Translations under genes and position numbers: made by a program | In this document: positions 14,308 to 22,780 of the stretch, one piece after another | How the letters are laid out: every line of letters starts with the position of its first letter | How positions within the stretch are numbered: the stretch's first letter is position 1 | Origin: an uncultured Treponema sp. | GTDB lineage: Bacteria; Spirochaetota; Spirochaetia; Treponematales; Treponemataceae | Length of the DNA stretch: 44,371 bases | NCBI GenBank assembly: GCA_937885175.1 | Contig: CAKZZO010000003.1 | Coordinates: forward strand, 1-44,371 | Direction: 5' to 3' | The notes under the pieces: model-generated | What the model saw: only the letters and a program-made list of their open reading frames with translations | Databases searched by the model: none | What the model was told of the DNA's origin: nothing

Positions 14308-16086
14308 ATGGATCAAGAACTGGATCCCGCAGTAGAAAAACTTTTGGAATACGCCAAAGACAAGCAGCTCATCTCATGGGACGAAATCATTGGGCATTTG
14401 GGTCAGGATTTCGTAAACTCCGCCAAAATGGAGACCGTATTGCAGTTGCTGACTCAGCACAACATTCAGGTCATGGACATGGAAGACGATGACGAACTGG
14501 ATGATTCTGACGATGACGAGAGTCTGCCCGATGATGAAGATGCTGAGGTTGCAGAAGAAGAAGTGGACGACACTAAGCCCCATCTTCTGAATACTGACAA
14601 GGAATCCAATGCAGAAGACCCCATCCGCCTCTACCTGCGCGACATCGGCAAGGAAAAACTGCTGACCGCCGAGCAGGAAGTGACCCTCTCAAAGGAGATG
14701 GAAGACGGCGAGAACATCATCAAGAACGTAATCAAACAGTCCGGCATGATGATTCCCGAATTCTTTGCACTGGCTCAAAAGGCCTTTACCCGCATCGACA
14801 TGCATGAGCCTGGCAAAGCCCGCAAGGAACTCAACGAAGAGATGGCAGAAAAACGCCGCCTCAAGGGATGCTATTCAGAATACCTCAAGCCTGTCCTGCA
14901 GGAAATGAAGCAGTACATGGCCCTCAAAAAGCAGCTGTACGAGACAATCCAGAGCCAGGAGATTTTTGAGAACCCCCAGTTATTGGAACTGCGGGAAAAG
15001 ATTCTGCCTGAACTCAGAAAAACGGACATCCAGTCAGAAGAAATCGAATGCTTTAGCGGAAAATTTGTAGATGCCAAGCACAAGATAGACGAGTATCACC
15101 ACAAGCAGGAAAAACGCATGAAGGAACTGCGCATTTCCAGCCCGGCTGAGCTCCGCAGTCTTGGACGGCGCCTTGCCATCCACTCAGAAGCCATGAAGCT
15201 GGAGCAGGAACTTGGCCTCAAGAGCGATGAAATCCGCGACATTTACACGCAGATTCAGAAGATTGACCGCAAGCTGCGCAAGATGGAATACGACTTTGAG
15301 AACAACGTAAACGAGATTCTTGAAATGGAGCGGGAAATTGCCCGTGGCCGCCGCATGATGGAAAAGGCAAAGAACCGCCTCATCAATGCAAACCTCCGTC
15401 TGGTAGTTTCCATTGCAAAGAAGTACACAAACCGCGGCCTGCAGTTCTTTGATTTGGTGCAGGAGGGCAACATCGGTCTTATCAAGGCTGTTGAAAAATT
15501 TGAGTACCGCAAGGGCTATAAATTCAGCACCTATGCCACCTGGTGGATTCGGCAGGCCATTACGAGAAGCATTTCCGATCAGGCGCGCACCATCCGCGTT
15601 CCGGTGCACATGATTGAGCAGATTAACAAGGTGGTGCGCGAAAGCCGCCAGCTCATGCAGAAACTGGGACGGGAGCCCACCGATGAAGAAATCGCACAGC
15701 AGCTGGGCTGGCAGGTTACCCGCGTAAAGCAGGTAAAGAATGTTGCCCGCGAGCCGATTTCCCTTGAAACGCCTATTGGCGAGGAAGAGGACAGCCAGTT
15801 GGGAGACTTCATCGAAGACAAGGAAGCAGAGAATCCCGCAAACCAGACTGAAAAAACCTTGCTCCGCGAGCAGATCCGCAGCGTCCTCAACACGCTGCCG
15901 CCCCGTGAGCAGGAAGTCCTTAAAATGCGCTTTGGTCTGGACGACGGCTACAACCTTACGCTGGAGGAAGTGGGCCTGACATTCAATGTTACCCGTGAGC
16001 GTATCCGCCAGATTGAGGCAAAGGCTCTGCGCCGCCTTCGTCACCCACGCCGGGCAAGCGGCTTACGGGACTTTTTGGAGACGTAA
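14308..16086 (+). CDS. rpoD: RNA polymerase primary sigma factor (sigma-70)
   Basis: RpoD directs RNA polymerase to housekeeping promoters such as those described in this window. The 592-aa protein has an acidic region 1.1 (about 50–90, with long Asp/Glu runs), region 1.2 (PIRLYLRDIGKEKLLTAEQE), a large non-conserved helical insert (about 130–350), region 2 (NLRLVVSIAKKYTNRGLQF… then YKFSTYATWWIRQAITR), region 3 (VHMIEQINKV) and region 4 (PPREQEVLKMRFGL… VTRERIRQIEAKALRRLR). AAGGA precedes the ATG. A terminator after the gene closes the operon that begins at the ykgJ-like gene. Confidence 0.97.
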   Translation: MDQELDPAVEKLLEYAKDKQLISWDEIIGHLGQDFVNSAKMETVLQLLTQHNIQVMDMEDDDELDDSDDDESLPDDEDAEVAEEEVDDTKPHLLNTDKESNAEDPIRLYLRDIGKEKLLTAEQEVTLSKEMEDGENIIKNVIKQSGMMIPEFFALAQKAFTRIDMHEPGKARKELNEEMAEKRRLKGCYSEYLKPVLQEMKQYMALKKQLYETIQSQEIFENPQLLELREKILPELRKTDIQSEEIECFSGKFVDAKHKIDEYHHKQEKRMKELRISSPAELRSLGRRLAIHSEAMKLEQELGLKSDEIRDIYTQIQKIDRKLRKMEYDFENNVNEILEMEREIARGRRMMEKAKNRLINANLRLVVSIAKKYTNRGLQFFDLVQEGNIGLIKAVEKFEYRKGYKFSTYATWWIRQAITRSISDQARTIRVPVHMIEQINKVVRESRQLMQKLGREPTDEEIAQQLGWQVTRVKQVKNVAREPISLETPIGEEEDSQLGDFIEDKEAENPANQTEKTLLREQIRSVLNTLPPREQEVLKMRFGLDDGYNLTLEEVGLTFNVTRERIRQIEAKALRRLRHPRRASGLRDFLET

Positions 16087-16095
16087 CAAAAGCGG

Positions 16096-16135
16096 ACGGA
16101 CAGGAATTCTTCGGACTTTCTGTCCGTTTTGTTTT
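16096..16135 (+). terminator. Terminator after rpoD
   Basis: ACGGACAG (16096–16103) pairs with CTGTCCGT (16120–16127). The loop is large and partly self-complementary, and the stem is followed by TTTGTTTTAT. It is positioned 10 bp after the rpoD stop. Confidence 0.72.
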
Positions 16136-16144
16136 ATCAAGATA

Positions 16145-16173
16145 TAGACACAGATTATGATTTTTTGTAGAAT
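16145..16173 (+). promoter_or_regulatory. Promoter for the zinc-ribbon protein gene
   Basis: TAGACA (16145–16150) and TAGAAT (16168–16173) are spaced 17 bp apart, each 5 of 6 to consensus. A 30-nt leader with AGAGG precedes ATG 16205. Confidence 0.65.
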
Positions 16174-16204
16174 AGTATGATAAAATAACCAGAGGTTTTT
16201 TCAG

Positions 16205-17068
16205 ATGGTAGTTACAGAAGTCTTTGACAAACTTAAAGAATTGCAGGAAGTCCTTGCAGAAAAATATAGCCTTGAACAGAAAATCGAGGAATCTCCCAAG
16301 CGCCTTTCTTCTCAGGATGAGTTGCTTGCCCGCATGAAGAAAGAGTACATTGAGACCAATGCAAAATACGAAGAAGTTTGTGCCAATGTAGAACACTTGC
16401 GTGCTGACTTGGCCGAAGCCGAAGCCCTGCGCGAGTCTGGAGAAAAGGGGATGGACAACATCACCACCCACCGCGAATACGAAGCACTGGACAAGCAGAT
16501 TTCCGAGGCAAAAGCCCGCGAAGACAACATCCGCAAGGATTTGCAAAAAGAAGAAAAATCTCTGGCAGAACTTGACGAGAGAATGCACAGCAACGAGGCT
16601 ATCATCAAGGGTCAGGAAGAAGAACTCTCAAAGGAGAAGGGCTCGCTTGAAGATGAAGTCAACAGCTACAAGGCAAAACTTGATGAACTTGCCCGCCGCG
16701 AAGACGAAATCACACCCGACATTGACCAGGAAATCGTATACAAATTCCAGCGCATCATCAAGCGCAACAGCGAAGGTATTGTAGCCGTGCGCAACGGTGT
16801 ATGTACCGGTTGTCATATGATTCTTCCCGCACAGTTTGCAAACGAAGTGCACGACGGCGACAAGATTCTCTTCTGTCCCTACTGCAGCCGCATTCTCTTC
16901 CATCAGGATGTTGAGTCAGACGAAGTTGAGACATACTTTACTGATGAAGATACCGGCAGCCTTTCTGACTTTGAATTTGATGACGAGGACGAAGAGGATC
17001 AGTTAGACGGCGAAGAGCGCGAAGAAGAAGACAGCGACGAAGAAAAACCGCTGAGCTATGAAGAATAG
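16205..17068 (+). CDS. Zinc-ribbon coiled-coil protein (CT398-like)
   Basis: This 287-aa cytoplasmic protein has a long helical coiled coil (about 5–180, heavy in Glu, Lys and Leu heptads) followed by a C4 zinc ribbon with Cys200-x2-Cys203 and Cys224-x2-Cys227. This is the PF02591 (zf-RING_7) architecture of Chlamydia CT398-like proteins, which have been linked to sigma factors and secretion components; the role here is inferred only. The last 50 residues are an almost pure Asp/Glu tail. It sits directly after rpoD, which fits a transcription-related function. AGAGG precedes the ATG. Confidence 0.85.
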   Translation: MVVTEVFDKLKELQEVLAEKYSLEQKIEESPKRLSSQDELLARMKKEYIETNAKYEEVCANVEHLRADLAEAEALRESGEKGMDNITTHREYEALDKQISEAKAREDNIRKDLQKEEKSLAELDERMHSNEAIIKGQEEELSKEKGSLEDEVNSYKAKLDELARREDEITPDIDQEIVYKFQRIIKRNSEGIVAVRNGVCTGCHMILPAQFANEVHDGDKILFCPYCSRILFHQDVESDEVETYFTDEDTGSLSDFEFDDEDEEDQLDGEEREEEDSDEEKPLSYEE

Positions 17069-17088
17069 CCTGTAGTTACAGTAATTTA

Positions 17089-17493
17089 CAGAAAAGATAT
17101 AGCCGTGCCCTGCATCACTCATGACAGTCTTGCAGGGTGAGGAAAGTCCGGGCTCCACCGGAAAAGATGCCGGATAATGACCGGGCGGAAGAAGGTAGCT
17201 GCATACAAGGTGCATAGCCCTTTTTCCGACAGACAGTGCCACAGAAAATAAACCGCCTGAAAGGGTAAGGGTGCAAAGGCGGGGTAAGAGCCCACCGCAT
17301 GTCTGGTAACAGATATGGCATGGCAAACCTCATCTGGAGCAAAGTCAAGCAGCAGTAAGGCTTTCCGGACCAATTACTGCGGGTAGACTGCTAAAGCCGG
17401 CTGGCAACAGTCGGTTCGGATAGATGGCTATAGATGCAGTTTTGCTTTCGGGCAGGATTGCATGTGACAGAACCCGGCTTATTGTCTTTTCTG
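17089..17493 (+). ncRNA. rnpB: RNase P RNA, bacterial class A
   Basis: This is the catalytic RNA of ribonuclease P, which trims tRNA 5' ends. Conserved elements are visible in order: GAGGAAAGTCCGGGCTCC (CR-I), ACAGAAAATAAACCGCC (P8–P9 side), AAGGGTAAGGGTGCAAAGGCGGGGTAAGAGCCC (CR-II/III; written here only to name the region) is at about 17260–17293, and ACAGAACCCGGCTTA (CR-V). The P1 helix pairs 17089–17105 with 17475–17493 and is followed by a T-run (17495–17501), so P1 itself can act as the terminator. Ends are estimated from P1. The gene lies between the zinc-ribbon gene and the TPR gene, whose start is about 20 nt past the RNA end. Confidence 0.93.
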
Positions 17494-17511
17494 ATTTTTT
17501 TGAGTGGGATT

Positions 17512-18474
17512 ATGGTGGGGGCAAAAAAAAACGCAGACAGCACGATTACCAGGCGAAAGAGCAAGCTGATTAGGCATCTTGTCATCGCTTTTTTTGTCAT
17601 TGTTGCCCTGACCGCAGCCTTTATATTCATCAAAAAAGCAATCAGTAAAAGAATCCACAGCGACACTTCCATTGTCAATCTCTATGAAAAATGGAATGCC
17701 TACGACTACAAGGGAGCCTATGACATCAGCGGCAGCATCCTTGCCAAAAAGACATTCAACAATACGGCTCTCATGCTGCACGGCTATGCATCATTTTTTC
17801 TGGCTCTTGCAGACACGGACACGACCGCCGCGCAGAACTATCTGGATGAGTCAATAAACTGCATACGCATTGCCTTGCAGGATGCAAAATCAAAGACAAT
17901 TCCCCAGCTGGAATACATGCTGGGAAAAGCCTACTTCTACAAAAACACCTTTTCTTCATATTATTATTATGCAGATTTGGCGGTGCAGTACCTGCAGCGT
18001 GCACGGAAAGACGGCTATCAGGCTGACGACATTCCTGAGTTTTTGGGCTTGAGTTACGCTTCCCTGGGCATGACCATGGAAAGCATTTCTTCCTTTACGG
18101 AAGCCCTGGTGGTGCGGGAATCTGATTTGCTACTGCTTTCCATAGCGGAACAGTATTATAAAGCAGGACAGACAAATGCGGCAGAGCAATACCTTTTCCG
18201 CATTTCGCAGGAATGCAAGGATGAGAAAATCCTGCTCCGCAGCCACATGCTGATGGGGCAAATTAACATAGAAGAACAAAAATATGCCGAGGCAGAAAAA
18301 GAATTCCAAACAATTTTGGAAAAAAATGAAAATTCTGCTGACGCATACTATGGACTTGGTGTAATATATGAGAGTCAGGGTGATGTGATAAAGGCTCGCT
18401 CCCAGTGGCGAAAAGCACTGCGCCTGCAGCCAAATCATCCGGGTGCTCTAAAAAAGATGGCGGATTTCAAATAG
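17512..18474 (+). CDS. Membrane-anchored TPR protein
   Basis: This 320-aa protein has a basic N-terminus, one transmembrane helix (about 21–41) and a domain of tetratricopeptide repeats. The clearest TPR is at the C-terminus (ADAYYGLGVIYESQGD followed by ARSQWRKALRLQPNHPGAL). Earlier degenerate repeats run from about residue 80. An upstream in-frame ATG at 17434 lies inside the RNase P RNA, so ATG 17512 is chosen; GAGTGGGA precedes it. It ends 9 bp before mreB and is likely co-transcribed with the mre genes, suggesting a scaffold role in the elongasome. That role is inferred from position only. Confidence 0.83.
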   Translation: MVGAKKNADSTITRRKSKLIRHLVIAFFVIVALTAAFIFIKKAISKRIHSDTSIVNLYEKWNAYDYKGAYDISGSILAKKTFNNTALMLHGYASFFLALADTDTTAAQNYLDESINCIRIALQDAKSKTIPQLEYMLGKAYFYKNTFSSYYYYADLAVQYLQRARKDGYQADDIPEFLGLSYASLGMTMESISSFTEALVVRESDLLLLSIAEQYYKAGQTNAAEQYLFRISQECKDEKILLRSHMLMGQINIEEQKYAEAEKEFQTILEKNENSADAYYGLGVIYESQGDVIKARSQWRKALRLQPNHPGALKKMADFK

Positions 18475-18483
18475 GGGGATAGC

Positions 18484-19521
18484 ATGGGATTTTGGGATCG
18501 TTTTTCAACTGATGTTGGTATTGACTTAGGAACTTGTAACACGCTGATTTATATGCGTGACAAGGGTATTGTTATAGATGAACCGTCTGTTGTGGCGGTA
18601 GAAAAAGGTACAAAGAGAGTTGTTGCCGTCGGTGCAGAAGCAAAACGCATGCTCTGGAAAACTCCCGGCAACATCATTGCAATCCGTCCGCTGTCTGACG
18701 GTGTTATTGCCGACATTGACAGTACGGAAAAGATGATTAAATACTTCATCTCAAAAATCATTCCACGCCATCAGCTCTTCCGCTCAATGCGCATGAAAAT
18801 CGGTATTCCGTCATGCATTACGGATGTGGAACGCCGCGCTGTTGTAGAAGCAGCCCTTAAAGCAGGCGCAAAGGAAGTGGAAGTCATAGAGGAATCCCTT
18901 GCAGCGGCTATTGGCGCGCAGATTCCAATCAATGAGCCTGAAGGACATATGGTCTGTGACATCGGTGGCGGTACGGCAGAAGTAAGCGTCATCTCTTTGG
19001 GCGGCATGGTTGTAACCGATGCAATTCGCGTGGGCGGCGACAAATTTGACGAGGCTATCGTGCGCCATGTTCTTTCCGTGCATAACCTGCGCATCGGTCA
19101 GCAGACAGCCGAACGCCTTAAAATTGAAATCGGAAACGCAATCCCTGACAAAGAAATCGAAAAGATGGAAATCCGCGGTAACGATGCCATCACGGGACTT
19201 CCGCGCCGCCTTGAAATTGACAGCGTAGAAGTGCGCGAAGCCCTAAAAGAACCCGTGAGCCAGATTGTTGATGAAATCAAGCGCACCTTGGGACGCACAC
19301 CGCCAGAACTGGCGGCGGACATCGTAGAAAGGGGCATTGTTATGACTGGCGGCGGCAGCATGCTGAAAGGTCTTCCCAAGTTGATTTCCAAGGAAACTGG
19401 TGTTCCGGTCATTCTGGTGGAAAATCCCCTGGAATGTGTTGCCATTGGTGCCGGACAGGCATTTGACTTGTTTAAGGATATGTCTATCGGCCGCGCAACC
19501 TACGACAACCTCAACGAATAG
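18484..19521 (+). CDS. mreB: Rod shape-determining protein MreB
   Basis: MreB is the bacterial actin that forms membrane-bound filaments and positions lateral wall synthesis. The 345-aa protein shows the actin-fold phosphate loops GIDLGTCNT and CDIGGGTAEVSVISLGG and the adenosine motif MTGGGSMLKGLPKLI. The very short N-terminus (MGFWDRFSTDVG) is amphipathic and probably contacts the membrane. GGGGGA precedes the ATG. It is followed by mreC after 11 bp. Confidence 0.97.
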   Translation: MGFWDRFSTDVGIDLGTCNTLIYMRDKGIVIDEPSVVAVEKGTKRVVAVGAEAKRMLWKTPGNIIAIRPLSDGVIADIDSTEKMIKYFISKIIPRHQLFRSMRMKIGIPSCITDVERRAVVEAALKAGAKEVEVIEESLAAAIGAQIPINEPEGHMVCDIGGGTAEVSVISLGGMVVTDAIRVGGDKFDEAIVRHVLSVHNLRIGQQTAERLKIEIGNAIPDKEIEKMEIRGNDAITGLPRRLEIDSVEVREALKEPVSQIVDEIKRTLGRTPPELAADIVERGIVMTGGGSMLKGLPKLISKETGVPVILVENPLECVAIGAGQAFDLFKDMSIGRATYDNLNE

Positions 19522-19532
19522 ACGGAAAACGC

Positions 19533-20411
19533 ATGGCTCGCAAACACGCTCGTTTTCGGTTCCAGCTTCCGGAACTTGTTCTGACACTGCTTCTTGTATT
19601 CTCTGGCGTAATGCTTGCTTTTAGTTCTGGTGGTTTTGTCATTAGTATTGAAAAAGTGGGCTTTGCCCTGGTGTCAACCTTGCAAAAGGGCGTGAATGCC
19701 GTTACCACAGGCCTTTCAAACACCGTAAATGCGGTGCACGAACTTTCCCGCCTAAAAGAAGAAAATGCCGCGCTCACCGAAAAACTCAAGAACTATGAGT
19801 ACATGCAGCGCACCAATACGGAAATCCGCAAGGAAAACGAGCGTCTCAAAGAACAGCTTGCTTTTTCCCAATCCATTGAACAGAAAAACTATGCTGCTCA
19901 GATAATCGGTCGGGATCCAGACAGCCTCTATTCCGGACTGACCATCAACAAGGGTAGCCGCCATGGCATCCGCAAAAACATGCCCGTAATTGCCGTCCAA
20001 AGCGGAACAGTGGGGCTTGTGGGAAAAATCGTAACGGTAGGGCTGGGCACAAGTCTGGTAATGCCTATCTATGACTTAAAGTGCGCTGTTTCAGGACGCA
20101 TTCAGAACACCCGCGACATAGGACTTGTAAACGGTCGCGGTACGGCAGAAAATCCCCTTTCGATGAAATACATCAAAAAACGGGTTTTGGAAGAACTGCA
20201 TTTTGGCGACCTTGTGGTTACATCTGGCGAAAGCGAAAACTATATCCGCGACATTCCCATCGGTTCCATCTCAAAAATCACGGTCTTGGATTATGACTCA
20301 TCCCTGGATATTGAGATTACGCCCATCATTGACTTTGCCCGGCTTGAGACGGTTATTGTTACCGACCTAAAGGAAGCAAATCCCCCATTGCAGAGCGGAG
20401 GTGCAGAATGA
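19533..20411 (+). CDS. mreC: Rod shape-determining protein MreC
   Basis: MreC is the bitopic periplasmic scaffold that links MreB and MreD to penicillin-binding protein 2. The 292-aa sequence has a transmembrane helix (about 12–32), a coiled coil (about 65–110) and the two beta-barrel domains characteristic of the family, with conserved ARIGRDP-like (AQIIGRDPDSLYSGLTINKG) and GLVGKIV segments. ACGGAAA precedes the ATG. The stop overlaps the start of mreD (ATGA). Confidence 0.94.
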   Translation: MARKHARFRFQLPELVLTLLLVFSGVMLAFSSGGFVISIEKVGFALVSTLQKGVNAVTTGLSNTVNAVHELSRLKEENAALTEKLKNYEYMQRTNTEIRKENERLKEQLAFSQSIEQKNYAAQIIGRDPDSLYSGLTINKGSRHGIRKNMPVIAVQSGTVGLVGKIVTVGLGTSLVMPIYDLKCAVSGRIQNTRDIGLVNGRGTAENPLSMKYIKKRVLEELHFGDLVVTSGESENYIRDIPIGSISKITVLDYDSSLDIEITPIIDFARLETVIVTDLKEANPPLQSGGAE

Positions 20412-20911
20412 TTCGACCTTTTTTTGCCGCATGCCTCTTTTTTCTGGGCTTTGCCCTCTTTGAGGCGGCGATTCTTTCAAACCTGCTTTTTTTGCCGGCA
20501 GTTCCTGATTTTCTGCTTTTGTGTGCCCTCTATTTTTCCGTGCAGAACGGTACGCTTTTTGGCACGACGACAGGCTTTGTTTCCGGGCTCTTCCTTGATT
20601 TTTTGAGCGCAGCCCCCCTTGGCTTAAACTGCCTTTTGCGTACGATTATCGGCTATGTGGGCGGACTCTTCCAAAAAACGCTGAACATCAATGGCGTACT
20701 CTTGCCCATGGTTTTAGGCTTTGTGGCGACACTGGTAAAGGCACTGCTCATCTGGATAATCGCACTTTTTTATCCCCGGGGAATTCAAACCTACAATCTG
20801 CTTTCCGTTGCGTTTGTAGTTGAGATTGTCCTGAATACGCTTTTTGCCCCCATTACCTTTCGATTTCTTGACTTGTTTGCGCATATTACCACCGTGGAGA
20901 AAATCATATAA
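20408..20911 (+). CDS. mreD: Rod shape-determining protein MreD
   Basis: MreD is a 167-aa polytopic inner-membrane protein with about five or six transmembrane helices. A VPDFLLLCALYFSVQNG segment and a GFVSGLFLDFLSAAPLG motif match the family. It completes the MreBCD complex. Its ATG overlaps the mreC stop, and its own stop shares a base with the next start (TAATG), indicating tight translational coupling. Confidence 0.9.
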   Translation: MIRPFFAACLFFLGFALFEAAILSNLLFLPAVPDFLLLCALYFSVQNGTLFGTTTGFVSGLFLDFLSAAPLGLNCLLRTIIGYVGGLFQKTLNINGVLLPMVLGFVATLVKALLIWIIALFYPRGIQTYNLLSVAFVVEIVLNTLFAPITFRFLDLFAHITTVEKII

Positions 20912-22779
20912 TGGCAAGGGGATTGAACAGCGATTCCGTCGCTCGGAACGGAAAAATTGTTATCCTCACGCTCATTGTGTTTGCAACCTTTGCACTCTAC
21001 ACGCTCAAGCTCTTTACCTTGCAGGGAGTGGAGGGCGAATCCTATCAGCGTCAGTCCCGTACCATTTCAAGTCAGGTCAATACGATTCCTGCTCAGCGGG
21101 GTGAAATTTTCGTGCAGAACGACCCCCTGCCCATCGTTACCAACACAGACTCTTTCGCTGTTGACTTAACGCCTGCGGAAATTCCTGTCGGTCACTACGA
21201 TGCGGTTGCAAATCGCCTTGCAAAATTCCTGGGCATCACCAAGCGCGAAATTGACCGCAAGGTGCCTGCCCGTATGCGCCGCTCATACTCACAGATTGAA
21301 ATTCGCGTAAACATTCCCTTTTCTACTGTTGCTGACATTGCGGAAAACATAAATGACTTACCCGGCGTTTCATGGCGGTCAAAGCCTATCCGTAACTATG
21401 TTGAAACCGGCTCCATTTCCCACGTCATCGGCTACGTTGGCGACATCACCAAGGAAGAAATCAACGTGATGTACAACCACGGCTACAAGGCAAATGCTAT
21501 TGTCGGAAAAACGGGCATTGAAAAACAGTATGACTCACTCCTGCAGGGCGTTCCCGGTCGGGAGAGCCGTACAGTTGACGTTCGCGGACATATCATTGAC
21601 GACACGCCGATTATTGAGCCGCCCCAAATGGGAAAAAACCTCGTCCTAACCATAAACACCCGCATTCAGACACTGGTAGAAAAAACGCTGGGAGAGCGGG
21701 TAGGAGCGGCCCTTGTCTTAAAGCCCTCCAACGGCGAAGTGCTGGCACTGGTTTCCTATCCCTTTTACGACCAGAATCTTTTTAACAACGACGACGCATC
21801 AGCCCAGTACAACAAACTGGCGACCAGTCCAAACAATCCGCTCTTGAACCGTGCAGTCAATGCAGTCTATCCGCCAGCATCCACCTTTAAGACGATTATG
21901 GCGGCCGCACTGCTTGCAGAAAATGCCTTTCCCCCAGAAAAGAAAATTGAATGTAACGGCCGCATTGATTACGGTGGACGCCGCTTTAACTGCCACGTGC
22001 GCTGGGGACACGGCAAACTTGACCTGAAAAATGCACTGGCCCAGTCATGCGACGTATACTTTTGGGTAACCGGCCGCGACAATCTGGGGGTAGACCGCAT
22101 TTCTTCCTACTCCAAGGAATTTGGCTTTGGACAGCCCCTGGGCATTGACTTGCCGGCTCAGTCCGACGGCTTTGTGCCCACTGCCCAGTGGAAGGAACGC
22201 CGTTACCATTCCACCTGGCTAGGCGGCGACACCATGAACATGTCTATCGGTCAGGGATATACGCTGGTTACGCCCCTGCACGTAGCGAACATGATGGCAA
22301 TGGTAGTGAACGAAGGCAAAATCTATCGTCCCCACCTGCTCAAGGAAGTGCGTGACCCTGCCACCAACGAAGTCATCGAAGAAACAAAGCCCCAGATTCT
22401 CCATGAGTCAAACATTGATACGGCGGTCTGGAAAGAGGTGCAGCAGGATCTGCGCTACGTCATTACGGACGGAACACCCCAGTACCCCATGAACAACAAG
22501 AAAATCAAGCTTGCGGGCAAGACCGGTACCGCAGAAGTCAACGGAGCCAAAAAAGACCACTGGCATTCATGGATGGTTGCCTACGGTCCCTATGACGCTC
22601 CCGTGGAAGAACAACTGGTCGTGGTCGTACTGGTTGAAGCCGTAAACGAATGGGAATGGTGGGCTCCCTATGCCACAAACATCATCTTCCAGGGCATATT
22701 CCAGAATCAGACCTATGACGAAGCCATTACGGAACTTGGCTTTAAATATCTTCAGAAGGCGAGGGCAAGGGCAGAATAA
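20911..22779 (+). CDS. mrdA: Penicillin-binding protein 2 (elongation transpeptidase)
   Basis: PBP2 cross-links peptidoglycan during cell elongation, working with RodA. The 622-aa class B PBP has a transmembrane anchor (about 17–38), a dimerisation/pedestal domain (about 50–230) and a transpeptidase domain. Active-site Ser324 is in STFK (324–327), the second motif is SCD in AQSCDVYFW, and KTG is at 537–539 (AGKTGTAEV). The domain order and the neighbours mreD and rodA identify it as PBP2 rather than the septal PBP3. The gene ends one base before the rodA ATG. Confidence 0.95.
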   Translation: MARGLNSDSVARNGKIVILTLIVFATFALYTLKLFTLQGVEGESYQRQSRTISSQVNTIPAQRGEIFVQNDPLPIVTNTDSFAVDLTPAEIPVGHYDAVANRLAKFLGITKREIDRKVPARMRRSYSQIEIRVNIPFSTVADIAENINDLPGVSWRSKPIRNYVETGSISHVIGYVGDITKEEINVMYNHGYKANAIVGKTGIEKQYDSLLQGVPGRESRTVDVRGHIIDDTPIIEPPQMGKNLVLTINTRIQTLVEKTLGERVGAALVLKPSNGEVLALVSYPFYDQNLFNNDDASAQYNKLATSPNNPLLNRAVNAVYPPASTFKTIMAAALLAENAFPPEKKIECNGRIDYGGRRFNCHVRWGHGKLDLKNALAQSCDVYFWVTGRDNLGVDRISSYSKEFGFGQPLGIDLPAQSDGFVPTAQWKERRYHSTWLGGDTMNMSIGQGYTLVTPLHVANMMAMVVNEGKIYRPHLLKEVRDPATNEVIEETKPQILHESNIDTAVWKEVQQDLRYVITDGTPQYPMNNKKIKLAGKTGTAEVNGAKKDHWHSWMVAYGPYDAPVEEQLVVVVLVEAVNEWEWWAPYATNIIFQGIFQNQTYDEAITELGFKYLQKARARAE

Positions 22780-22780
22780 C

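Noticed and set aside
15184..16044. 286-codon open frame antisense to rpoD
   Set aside because: It mirrors the conserved rpoD regions 2–4, is an artefact of codon bias there, and has no recognisable domain or start signal.
17003..17373. Several open frames on the minus strand around 17.0–17.4 kb
   Set aside because: They lie within the RNase P RNA gene, which explains the sequence fully.
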